Assembly: GCF_001458115.1 (NCBI RefSeq)
Contig: NZ_CZRP01000013.1
Coordinates: 62,001-126,000 of the forward strand
Length of the DNA stretch: 64,000 bases
Origin: Gracilibacillus massiliensis
GTDB lineage: Bacteria > Bacillota > Bacilli > Bacillales > Amphibacillaceae
Reading direction: 5' to 3'
The position numbers and the translations under genes are program-made. The notes below the pieces were generated by a model. The model ran no database searches, was not told the DNA's origin, and saw only the letters and a program-made list of their open reading frames with translations. How positions within the stretch are numbered: the first letter of the stretch is position 1; every line of letters starts with the position of its first letter. This document shows, piece after piece, positions 37,867 through 46,648 of the stretch.

Positions 37867-38742
37867 CTAACCCTTCACAGATCCCAACAAAATACCTTTT
37901 GCAAAGTGTTTTTGTAAAAATGGATAAAATATTAGGATTGGAATTGTTGCTACTACCACGACAGCCATTTTTAGCGACTCTTCTGGAGGGTCTTGTAACA
38001 TTACATCCATTTCTCCAAAATCAACGTTCGCTACCATCATTAATTGTTGCAATAGTAATTGAACTGGCCATTTCGCATTATCACTAATATAGAGTAATGC
38101 ATTAAAGAAATCATTCCAGTAAAAAACGGCATAAAACAATGTAAAAGTTGCGATAACTGGTTTAGATAATGGGATTACAATTCGCCAAAACACTCCCATG
38201 TCTGAACAGCCATCAATTCTCGCTGCTTCTTCTAATTCTGTCGGTAAATTTTGAAAAAAGCTTTTCACAATAATTAGATAAAATGGATTTATCGCCACTG
38301 GTAATATCAATGCCCATAACGAATCTAGTAAACCAAGACTCCTTACTACCATATAAGTGGGTATCATTCCGCCATTAAATACCATGGTAAATACCACTAA
38401 GTTTAAAATCAGGTTTCTTCCTAACAAATGGTGTCTTGATAATGGATAGGCCATCGTCATTGTTAGTAATAAACTTACTATTGTCCCTCCTACAGTTACC
38501 AGAACTGATACACCAATACTTCGAATAAATGTATTCGTTGAAAAGATATATTCATATGCTGCTAATGTAATTGTTTCTGGGACAAGAAAAAATGGTCTTG
38601 CAGCAATTTCTGCCTCTGTTGCAAAAGATGCAGCTATTACATATACAAATGGAATAAATGTTGATAGCCCTAATAATAATAAGAAAATATGGTTAAATAC
38701 ATCAAAAACACGGCCCATTGGTGTATTGTGCATTTTGTGCAT
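37867..38742 (-). CDS. lplC: Carbohydrate ABC transporter permease, LplC/YesQ-like
   Basis: 291 residues, six membrane helices; the EAA loop ELEEAARIDGCSDMGVFWRIVIPLSKP marks the ATPase contact (quoted partly as EAARIDGCSD). Ends with FAKGILLGSVKG, typical for the LplC/YtcP group. Forms the channel together with the permease encoded next to it, 28 bp upstream. No ATPase gene lies here; family transporters use a shared MsmX-type ATPase. Confidence 0.92.
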   Translation of the reverse strand: MHKMHNTPMGRVFDVFNHIFLLLLGLSTFIPFVYVIAASFATEAEIAARPFFLVPETITLAAYEYIFSTNTFIRSIGVSVLVTVGGTIVSLLLTMTMAYPLSRHHLLGRNLILNLVVFTMVFNGGMIPTYMVVRSLGLLDSLWALILPVAINPFYLIIVKSFFQNLPTELEEAARIDGCSDMGVFWRIVIPLSKPVIATFTLFYAVFYWNDFFNALLYISDNAKWPVQLLLQQLMMVANVDFGEMDVMLQDPPEESLKMAVVVVATIPILIFYPFLQKHFAKGILLGSVKG

Positions 38743-38770
38743 AGAATCTCCCCCTCACAAAGTTTTTCTG

Positions 38771-39736
38771 TTAAAATAGACCTGTTTGCCCCATTTTCTT
38801 CGCTAAATAATCAGCACCATAAATGAGTATAATACCGACAACGGCTTTAAACAGACCAACTGCTGTACTATAACTAAACATCCCTTGGGTAATCCCAACA
38901 AAATATACATATGTATCAAATACATCTGCCACACTTCTATTTAAAGAGTTTGTCATTAAAAAGATTTGTTGGAAACCTTGATCCAAGAAATTACCTAGTC
39001 GTAAAATTAATAAAATCACAATTGTACTGCGAAGTGCAGGCAATGTTACATGCCACATTCTTCTGAACCGGCCAGCTCCATCCATAATCGCTGCTTCATA
39101 TTGTTCAGCACTAACACTTGCTAACGCAGCTAAAAAAATTACCGTGCCCCAGCCTGTTTCTTTCCATATTACTTGAGCAATAATCATTGGACGAAAATAA
39201 TCGGGATTCGATAAGAAATTAATTTTCTCTCCAGTAAAAAACTCTACTGCAGCATTTATGGCACCACCACTTGTTGTTAAAAAAATATAAGTAATACTAG
39301 CAATGATTACCCATGACATAAAATGAGGTACATAGACTAAAGTTTGAATCGTTCGTTTAAAAAATTGCTTTCGTAATTCATTAAGCATTAGCGCTACTAT
39401 AATTGGTGCAGGAAAAAAGAAAACCAAATCATATAAAGCTAAGATTAATGTGTTTCGAAGTAACCTGAAAAAGTCCGGATTTTGGAAAAAATTAAGAAAA
39501 TGTTCTGCTCCTACCCACTCACTTCCCCAAAAACCTCGAAATGGAGAATAGTCTTGGAAAGCTATTAACACACCCCACATTGGTAAGTATTTGAATAAAA
39601 TAAAATATAGAGCACCTGGAATTAATAAAAAGTAAAGCCATTTATCACGTAAGAGTTGCTGCATCTTCGTTAATTGTGTAGTAGAGACAACTGTATCATT
39701 TTTTGCCTTTTTTGATTTCATGCTCATCTGTGCCAA
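38771..39736 (-). CDS. lplB: Carbohydrate ABC transporter permease, LplB/YesP-like
   Basis: 321 residues, six membrane helices after a 30-residue cytoplasmic start; EAA loop EQYEAAIMDGAGRFRRMWHV. The segments FKYLPMWGVLIAFQDYSPFRG (in part) and SWVIIASITYIFL are typical of LplB. TTG start seven bases from GGGGGG. Partner of the LplC-like permease for uptake of rhamnogalacturonan-derived oligosaccharides (specificity inferred). Confidence 0.92.
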   Translation of the reverse strand: MAQMSMKSKKAKNDTVVSTTQLTKMQQLLRDKWLYFLLIPGALYFILFKYLPMWGVLIAFQDYSPFRGFWGSEWVGAEHFLNFFQNPDFFRLLRNTLILALYDLVFFFPAPIIVALMLNELRKQFFKRTIQTLVYVPHFMSWVIIASITYIFLTTSGGAINAAVEFFTGEKINFLSNPDYFRPMIIAQVIWKETGWGTVIFLAALASVSAEQYEAAIMDGAGRFRRMWHVTLPALRSTIVILLILRLGNFLDQGFQQIFLMTNSLNRSVADVFDTYVYFVGITQGMFSYSTAVGLFKAVVGIILIYGADYLAKKMGQTGLF

Positions 39737-39823
39737 TGTTTTCCCCCCTTAGATAGTAGGATATCTGTTACCATCAGTAACAGATATCCTATTATGTCTA
39801 GCGCTTTCTCTTGTCAAATTGAT

Positions 39824-41374
39824 TTACTGAGCTTCTTGATATAGTTGATTGATTTCTTCGATGTACTCTTCTCCACCAGAGTTCATCCATAATTGTTCTG
39901 CTTCTTCTAAACCAGCCTCATCGATCTGTCCGACAATGTATTGTACTCTCGCATCTAGTATAATGTTGTCTAACTGTTGACCTTGACGACTGTATATTTC
40001 TGAAACAAGAGGTTCTGCAGGATTACCAACAACAATTTCTTCATTTTCTGCTTGTACATCTTGTTCTTGTTGAGTTAATTCATCTACCGGTTCCGTTAAA
40101 TAACGATCTTCAGGTACAAACATTAGTAATTGATTTAAATCTTCATATTCATAAATCAACGCTTGATCTGTAGTTGGTTGGTATTCGCCATCTACCATTT
40201 CGTAATGAGTACCTTCCACGCCATTATAGCCAAGTGTTTGACCTTCTTCAGAGTTTAAATCATCCATAAATTGCAGGACTCTGTGTAAGTCTTCTTCCGT
40301 TTCTACTGCTTGCTTAGATATTGCGTACATCATATTGTAACCAGACGTAGGTAGGTGGTGTAATCCGTTTGGTCCTTCAACAGCACCAAACACATCTACA
40401 GAACCTTCTAGAGATGGATCAGCATCTACCATTTTATCTCGATTACGACTTGCTGCATCTGCTACATCCACAACTGTACCTGCTTCACCATTAACAAATG
40501 CATCATGCCATTTAGCAGGGTCCATCACCGCAAAATCTTCATTCACTAACCCGTCATCATACATACGTTTGAAATAATCAAGTGCTTCTTTATATGCTGG
40601 GTCTTGGAAATATGGATACAATGTGCCATCCTCATTTTCCCCCCATTTATTTGGAACACCAAACCATGTTTGCATGATATCCCATGGACCAGGATATTCA
40701 GAGACGATTGTGCCAAATGTATCGTCTTGACCGTTACCATCTGGATCATCATGTGTAAAGGCATACATTACATCATAAAATTCTTCTGTAGTTGTCGGCA
40801 TTTCCATACCTAAATTGTCTAACCAATCCTGTCTGATTGTTACAGCCATACGTCCTAATGGTCTTGCACGATACAATCCGTATATTTTTCCATCAATGGA
40901 AATGTTGTTTTTAACGATATCATTCATTTGACTTAAATTTTCATATTCATCTAAGTAATCTGTTAAATCCCAAAATGCACCATCATTTACCGCATTAATA
41001 AAACTGGATGTTTTATTCGTTAGGATCATAGATGGTAAATCACCTGATGCTAATGTAATATTAAATCGTTCATCATAATTACTACTAGGAACATATGTGA
41101 TGTCTAATTCTGTGTTGGTAAAGTCCTCAATTGCTTGCCAAGCTGGACTTTCTGGTGTTGGTGGTTCCGGTGTATATGCGTTCGTCATAATGGAAATTTC
41201 ATAAGGTTCTGAATCTCCACTAGCTTCACCACCATCACTCGATTCTTCTTCTGACGAATCATTTCCGTTATCTTCAGATGAGCTACTTGAATCACTGTCA
41301 TCGCTACAAGCTGCTAACATAACACTTAATAATAATGTAAATAATAACAATAGAAGACTTTTACTTTTTATCAA
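39824..41374 (-). CDS. lplA: Oligosaccharide-binding lipoprotein, LplA/YesO-like
   Basis: 516 residues. Signal peptide with lipobox MLAAC, then an acidic Ser/Asp/Glu-rich linker (residues 22-55), then a family 1 solute-binding fold with PESPAWQAIEDFTN, YRARPLGRMAVTIRQDWLDNL and a conserved GYNGVEGTHYEMVDGEY piece (shortened). Captures the substrate outside the membrane for the two permeases. TTG start behind GGGGAGGAA. Promoter with a cre-like site lies 120-150 bp upstream. Confidence 0.93.
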   Translation of the reverse strand: MIKSKSLLLLLFTLLLSVMLAACSDDSDSSSSSEDNGNDSSEEESSDGGEASGDSEPYEISIMTNAYTPEPPTPESPAWQAIEDFTNTELDITYVPSSNYDERFNITLASGDLPSMILTNKTSSFINAVNDGAFWDLTDYLDEYENLSQMNDIVKNNISIDGKIYGLYRARPLGRMAVTIRQDWLDNLGMEMPTTTEEFYDVMYAFTHDDPDGNGQDDTFGTIVSEYPGPWDIMQTWFGVPNKWGENEDGTLYPYFQDPAYKEALDYFKRMYDDGLVNEDFAVMDPAKWHDAFVNGEAGTVVDVADAASRNRDKMVDADPSLEGSVDVFGAVEGPNGLHHLPTSGYNMMYAISKQAVETEEDLHRVLQFMDDLNSEEGQTLGYNGVEGTHYEMVDGEYQPTTDQALIYEYEDLNQLLMFVPEDRYLTEPVDELTQQEQDVQAENEEIVVGNPAEPLVSEIYSRQGQQLDNIILDARVQYIVGQIDEAGLEEAEQLWMNSGGEEYIEEINQLYQEAQ

Positions 41375-41495
41375 TTCTAATTCCTCCCCTTATTCATTCC
41401 ATAATGTTTCTTTCCTTACAAACTTCTTAGATCCGTTTTGCACACCTCCATTTTTTTCTCGTTACGTTTCATTTGATTTGTAACGGCCTACACAC

Positions 41496-41524
41496 AATAT
41501 AAAACGCTTACATTTTTCCGACAA
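41496..41524 (-). promoter_or_regulatory. Promoter of the lplABC operon with overlapping cre-like site
   Basis: Minus strand -35 TTGTCG (41519-41524), 17-bp spacer, -10 TATATT (41496-41501). The sequence TGTAAGCGTTTTAT (41499-41512) matches the CcpA consensus at 13 of 14 positions and covers the -10 and spacer, so glucose repression is likely. Further upstream, TGTAAAACGTTACA (41547-41560) is a palindrome that may be the activator site for the YesS-like regulator (inference). Confidence 0.7.
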
Positions 41525-41604
41525 TATTCATTTTTTGTAATGTGATTGTAAAACGTTACAAAGCTTTATATATAGGGATTTAATGTAGGATTTTAACACT
41601 TTTT

Positions 41605-44172
41605 TTATTGTTTATCACTTTCTTGCATGTCCTGGTTTGGCAAGTAATCCCTGATTAATTTCAAACACATCATTACATTTAAACACCATTGCGAGATACC
41701 ATTGGTTGAGATATTTTCACTTTCTGAAATTGTTTTCCAGCTATTCAGTTGTTGAATATTCAAGTCAAGTAGAGGATCCTTCAATAGAATCTCCCATACT
41801 TTCGCAGCTAATGAATCGTTCTGATAATACCATGCTGCATAAGCTGTCAAACCTGTAGCAAACATCGGCCAGGCAAACATTGATTTTTGTAGCTTTCCAT
41901 TTGTACGTTCTTTCATCTCATTATCTGTTAAATGATAAAATGAACCAAAGTCTGCAACCATTTTTCTCCACTCCTCATCGTTTAACAGTGTGTCTAATTC
42001 CAGCCATACCTGAGGAGCACCAAATGCAATTACCATATGATAATCACCAAGTGTACCATCATCCATATGAATTAATTTATGGTTTTCTTTTTGATAATAA
42101 AAAACTGGTCCAGATAATAATTGATATGGTGCTTGTTGTACATCTTTTACTGTATTTTGAATATACGTTTGATAGTTAGATAAGTGATTTTTCTCCCATT
42201 GATAAATCCAATTCGATAAGAATGCGGCCCAATCAGGTCCCACTCGTATCGGTGTTAATTCTCCTTTCTTATCATAAAATTCACGCATAGGTGGTAATTC
42301 ATCGATCTTCTGATCAATATCTTTCACTGCGTCAATAACTTCTTCCACACGTTCATCACCGGTTAAGTAAAAGTAATATTTGTGAAGGCTTGCCATACTT
42401 ATTCTTGCCTCTTTACAACCACATCCCCAATGATTGACATTGTGACGGGAGCCAAATCCTTGATATTCTCCAAAATGATATTGATCAACTTCACTTGTAT
42501 GCCTCGTCATCGCTTCTGCCATTGTAAATAGTTTCTCGGAAGGTTTTCGCATAAAACTGAACCATAGCCATAGATTAGGTACGAGTTCTGTATTTTGCCA
42601 GGCATATCCACCTACATCATAGAACCATTGATGTCTTACCGGATCATAACTATGCATAATATCTCCATAGTCCCAGAAACCATACCAGTTCCGTTGTTCA
42701 ATTTCCTTTAGATAGAAATTGATAGCGTCATCGAGAGCCTTTTCTAATTTTATCTCAACTGGATGCTCCAATTTAGGTGCACTAAAAGCCCCACATGCTT
42801 GTGTTTTTTCATAATATATCGGATCACAATGTAATAATGGATAGTTCTGATGCATTTGTAGGTAAAAGTCTAACTCTTCATTAGAAGGCTGCTGAGAAAA
42901 AAGACTGATAGCACCTTCACTCGTATTTGCAATTCCTGTTGCAGTTGCTCGTAATTCATCAAATCCCTCGTAGGCACTTTCTACATGTGTTTGATCTGTA
43001 TAATGTTCCAGATTCATTGCATTTGATTGATTCGACCAAAACCACACAATACAGTCATTCTTATCTTTTGATAGATTCTTTACATCGATGGAAGACGGAT
43101 GCTTTTGCCAAAAATCCTTTAAGGTTAAAAGTATCCCACCATTTTCTCCGCCCACATACATTCCACCACGTGCTCGAGAACCGACCATTGTTCGGATATA
43201 TTTACCAGTACGTCCAGTACTTTTTAGAACCTCGTAGTGATGTTCGTTTGTTTGCATCAAGCGAAAATGATTCCAAATAGCATTTTTATTAGCTTGATTG
43301 ATTATTTGATAATTTTCTTGATTTTCCCTCACCAACTCACCATTGATTTGTGATTGATAAGTTGGACTATTCCGGTGTTTTCTTGATAATAAAAGTTGAG
43401 TGGCTTCATTATACCAACCCATTTCAGTTGCTACTCTTATCTGCTTATTGTATGGCTTCCCGGTTAACGCATTGGAAAACTTTGTGCCAATCCCTTTAAT
43501 ACGCAGTTTCTCAGTTATATTATCATCAATATGAAAAGTATGTACATATCGAATAAATCGTTGTTCATGATAGAAATATACTCTTAACATAAATGGTACG
43601 ATCTTCTTTCCATCCACTTGATGAATTCCAGATAACTTGATCATTGATTTCAATTGACCATCTTCTTCTAAAGAGACATTAGTAATTCTACTATATCCAA
43701 CTATATGTCGTGTCCAAACTTCGCCATTTATTTGATTTTGTTCTTCTAATGCTAAAATCAACGTCCCTTTTTCGATCAGTTTCTTTTGATCTATGGAAAC
43801 GTCTTGAATCCAATCTTCTCCATCTTTTGGAATAAAACAAGTTAATCTGCCGGACCTCACTTGCCACCCATTGCTTATTTCCTTAATAAAAGTAGATCTT
43901 TTTAAATGTGATGGACTTTTCTGTATAGTCAAGCTTAGATTTTTCAATGACTGATAGGGTATATTCGCACTGTGCTTTGTCCATTTTACAGAACCATCTG
44001 GCCAATATGCCAAATTTTTTGATTGAAGTTGGTAATGTTTCTTATTATCATTCGCGAGTCTCACTTCACTGCTATTCTTTAATTCTCCTTTCTTCCAAGG
44101 TACTCCCCAAGTAATCGGAACGGTTTCATTCACATCTGACAATGTGTCACAAAAAAGTGGATACAATTTCAT
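41605..44172 (-). CDS. yetA: YetA-like protein (PL26/exo-rhamnogalacturonan lyase-like)
   Basis: 855 residues, no signal peptide. Length, N-terminal VPITWGVPWKKGEL, PDGSVKWTKHSA, the central HTFHIDDN and MVGSRARGGMYVGGENGG and the C-terminal alpha-helical part (YDVGGYAWQNTEL, HNVNHWGCGCKEARIS) correspond to B. subtilis YetA (857 residues) and to the PcRGLX-type exo-rhamnogalacturonan lyases of PL26. YetA is also linked to lplABCD in Bacillus. Predicted to cleave unsaturated rhamnogalacturonan oligomers in the cytoplasm; activity is an inference. First gene of the locus, before the lplABC promoter. Confidence 0.8.
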   Translation of the reverse strand: MKLYPLFCDTLSDVNETVPITWGVPWKKGELKNSSEVRLANDNKKHYQLQSKNLAYWPDGSVKWTKHSANIPYQSLKNLSLTIQKSPSHLKRSTFIKEISNGWQVRSGRLTCFIPKDGEDWIQDVSIDQKKLIEKGTLILALEEQNQINGEVWTRHIVGYSRITNVSLEEDGQLKSMIKLSGIHQVDGKKIVPFMLRVYFYHEQRFIRYVHTFHIDDNITEKLRIKGIGTKFSNALTGKPYNKQIRVATEMGWYNEATQLLLSRKHRNSPTYQSQINGELVRENQENYQIINQANKNAIWNHFRLMQTNEHHYEVLKSTGRTGKYIRTMVGSRARGGMYVGGENGGILLTLKDFWQKHPSSIDVKNLSKDKNDCIVWFWSNQSNAMNLEHYTDQTHVESAYEGFDELRATATGIANTSEGAISLFSQQPSNEELDFYLQMHQNYPLLHCDPIYYEKTQACGAFSAPKLEHPVEIKLEKALDDAINFYLKEIEQRNWYGFWDYGDIMHSYDPVRHQWFYDVGGYAWQNTELVPNLWLWFSFMRKPSEKLFTMAEAMTRHTSEVDQYHFGEYQGFGSRHNVNHWGCGCKEARISMASLHKYYFYLTGDERVEEVIDAVKDIDQKIDELPPMREFYDKKGELTPIRVGPDWAAFLSNWIYQWEKNHLSNYQTYIQNTVKDVQQAPYQLLSGPVFYYQKENHKLIHMDDGTLGDYHMVIAFGAPQVWLELDTLLNDEEWRKMVADFGSFYHLTDNEMKERTNGKLQKSMFAWPMFATGLTAYAAWYYQNDSLAAKVWEILLKDPLLDLNIQQLNSWKTISESENISTNGISQWCLNVMMCLKLIRDYLPNQDMQESDKQ

Positions 44173-44394
44173 CTAACTCATCCTTTCGTATTTCTCTAAC
44201 ATCTTAATAAGCTTCTCACTTCAAAAAGATGGTTAGTAACAACTATAGATATTATAAAATTTCCTTCAACCATACTTTTTTGCAAAATTAAAAAACCCCT
44301 AAAAATTAGATTTTACACTAACTTTCAGAGGAAAGTATCTACTCTAGGACTCTTTTTTACACCAAAAATGATTTGTACAGTTTAATATATTTTA

Positions 44395-45630
44395 CTAGTG
44401 TTCATTCTGATTAAACTCTAAAATGACTGTTGTCCCTTGTTCATCACTTTTTAAATAAAGTTGTTGACAATAGGAGGTCATCAAATGAAAACCTTGTCCT
44501 AAAGTCGCGGCGGTGGAATATCCCTTCACTAAGGTTGCCTGTGGTAATTCCTTTAGTTGAATCCCTTTTCCATGATCCTCTACGATAACAAATACCCTGG
44601 AGTCATGAAGTAATATCTTTACAATACCTTTACCAACATGTTTTAATGCATTGGTAATTGCTTCTTGTACGGTAAGTAAAATACGATAATGATTCTTCAT
44701 ATTCAAATCTGTTGATTTTAAGATATTTTGAATCATTTCGCGTACTTCTTTTAATTGTTGAGAGGAGGTCACTTCAAACTCACCTTTTTTCTCACAATTT
44801 TTAATGATTTCATCGATTTCTTGAAACTTAATTAAATGTAATTTACCTTTGGTGAGAGCGTGGATAACCTCACGATAACTCTGCCATTGCTCTTCCATTA
44901 GTTGTTGTTCTTTTCTAACTAACTCTGTTACATCCATTGAAACAAATCCGCCAGATTGATACCCTAATGGGATCGAATGAATATCTACATAGCGATTTTG
45001 ATCCTTATCTATTAATGTATCGCGTTTAGGAGCATTGTCTTTTAACGCTTCTTCCATCATCCGTACCATATCTTTTTCCTTTAATATGGGGTCTTTCTCA
45101 CCACTTAGCTGACGAATGCGTCCTTTCTCATATTTAAAAGTAGAACTCAACTGAAGTTGGTCTAATAATTCTGATTTTAATAAGTCAATTTTTAACTTAT
45201 CACGGATTTCATCTTTTATGCCGTCATCTAAATCTTCAGTGAGTTGATCCACTAAATTTCGTTTATCTGAAAACAGATATTCATACTCATCTCTTGATAA
45301 GCGCTGGTCATCAGAAGTTTTACGAGACACTTTCGTTATATCAAAAGCAATAAAGTTAGTATCCTTAATTTCTTTTCGAAATACCGGGGAGACTTCTGCA
45401 TGGATTTCGCCGTTCACATCCACTGAATATGCCGAACGAGGTCCTTCTGTTTTTACTAACATTCCTACACGACTGATTACATAAAGAGATCCTTTATATT
45501 GTTCCTCTTCTTTCGTATGTAACGTGATTTCAATAGGTGGGTCGACTTTTTTTCTCAGAGAACCACCGTCAATTAATTGTTTGCAATTATCACATTGTGG
45601 ATTGGAAGGACATGAACCGCAGATCCCCAT
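44395..45630 (-). CDS. Cys-motif/PAS protein with RsbW-like histidine-kinase ATPase domain
   Basis: About 411 residues. The N-terminus carries CGSC and CDNC pairs (Cys 4, 7, 13, 16), a likely zinc or iron-sulfur site. A beta-rich region (about 25-110; YVISRVGMLVKT) weakly recalls PilZ, then a PAS-like domain (about 150-240), a helical linker and a C-terminal HATPase_c domain: EAITNALKH (N box), VEDHGKGI and TLGQGFHLM. There is no phosphoacceptor His box, so it resembles anti-sigma kinases of the RsbW/SpoIIAB group rather than a sensor kinase. ATG 45630 follows AAGGAGTG; the longer frame starts at 45666. Possibly a redox-sensing switch; no partner sigma or anti-anti-sigma gene is adjacent. Confidence 0.7.
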   Translation of the reverse strand: MGICGSCPSNPQCDNCKQLIDGGSLRKKVDPPIEITLHTKEEEQYKGSLYVISRVGMLVKTEGPRSAYSVDVNGEIHAEVSPVFRKEIKDTNFIAFDITKVSRKTSDDQRLSRDEYEYLFSDKRNLVDQLTEDLDDGIKDEIRDKLKIDLLKSELLDQLQLSSTFKYEKGRIRQLSGEKDPILKEKDMVRMMEEALKDNAPKRDTLIDKDQNRYVDIHSIPLGYQSGGFVSMDVTELVRKEQQLMEEQWQSYREVIHALTKGKLHLIKFQEIDEIIKNCEKKGEFEVTSSQQLKEVREMIQNILKSTDLNMKNHYRILLTVQEAITNALKHVGKGIVKILLHDSRVFVIVEDHGKGIQLKELPQATLVKGYSTAATLGQGFHLMTSYCQQLYLKSDEQGTTVILEFNQNEH

Positions 45631-45739
45631 GATACAACACTCCTTGCTATGCATTTTTAAATGCAATTTAGTAAATCAAGAAAAAAATAACTTATAATAA
45701 GCATTATATACCCTTTTCCATTCAAAGGAAACACAAAAA

Positions 45740-46630
45740 TTAGTTATTTTTTCCTATGATAGTTAAATGTTTTTCTAATACAGACAAGTGTAGTGGTGTT
45801 GAAAAGCCTTCATCTCCGTCAACATTAGCAACTTTATTAGGTTTGCTGTCAATGGTTAAGTTTTTCGTCTTCCAATATTCAATTTGAGGTTGATCTTTTA
45901 ACTGACCATTCACTAAATTTTTGAGCATGGAGATACTTTCTAAATTAGATATCTCTTTAAAAGCAAAAACATGTAGATAACCGTCATCTACGTCTGCTTC
46001 GCTTATAGCATTTTTTAATCCACCAAAAGTATCTGTTAGTGCGATAAGTACTAACATCACTTCTAATTTTGTATTGGTGTCATTCATTTCTAGGCTTACT
46101 GAAAATAAATCTTTTTCTGTGAATTTTTTCAGACCTTCTATTAAATAGGCTAAAGAACCTAGTTTTGATTTTTGTTCCGCTGTTACTTGATAGGTAGCTT
46201 CTGCAATTGCACCTATATTAACAAGATTCATAAAATAGCTATCATTTACTTTTCCTACATCTACTTGTTTTTTAGATGGATCTTTTATTACTTCGATTGC
46301 TTGTTGAGGTTTCAAAGGAAGCTCAAGTGCCTTAGCGAAATTATTCACGGTTCCAAGTGGAATAATATGCAAGAAAGGGCGCAATTCTTTTTCAGCAATA
46401 CCGTTAATCACCTCATTAATGGTACCATCGCCACCCATTATCGAAATTAAATCGAAATGTCTGTCACTTGCTTCTATTGCAAATTTCAATGCATCCCCTT
46501 CTTTTGACGTTTCCTTAATTGTTACTTGATAGTCTTGCTCTGTTAAGATGTCGAATACATCTTGTTTAAATTGGATGCTTTTTTCTGTTCCAGAACTTGG
46601 GTTGATAATGATCATTGCGCGTTGCTCCAC
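45740..46630 (-). CDS. Diacylglycerol/lipid kinase, YegS/DgkB/BmrU family
   Basis: 296 residues. IINPSSGT at the start, the GGDGTINEVING nucleotide loop, and LGTVNNFAKAL mark the DAGK catalytic domain; the C-terminal half (VDDGYLHVF, NVDGDEGF) is the usual beta sandwich. Phosphorylates diacylglycerol or a related lipid at the membrane. GTG start behind AGGAGGAG. It follows the EAL-protein gene by 18 bp, so the two are likely co-expressed. Confidence 0.92.
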   Translation of the reverse strand: MEQRAMIIINPSSGTEKSIQFKQDVFDILTEQDYQVTIKETSKEGDALKFAIEASDRHFDLISIMGGDGTINEVINGIAEKELRPFLHIIPLGTVNNFAKALELPLKPQQAIEVIKDPSKKQVDVGKVNDSYFMNLVNIGAIAEATYQVTAEQKSKLGSLAYLIEGLKKFTEKDLFSVSLEMNDTNTKLEVMLVLIALTDTFGGLKNAISEADVDDGYLHVFAFKEISNLESISMLKNLVNGQLKDQPQIEYWKTKNLTIDSKPNKVANVDGDEGFSTPLHLSVLEKHLTIIGKNN

Positions 46631-46648
46631 AACTTGCTCCTCCTCTTT

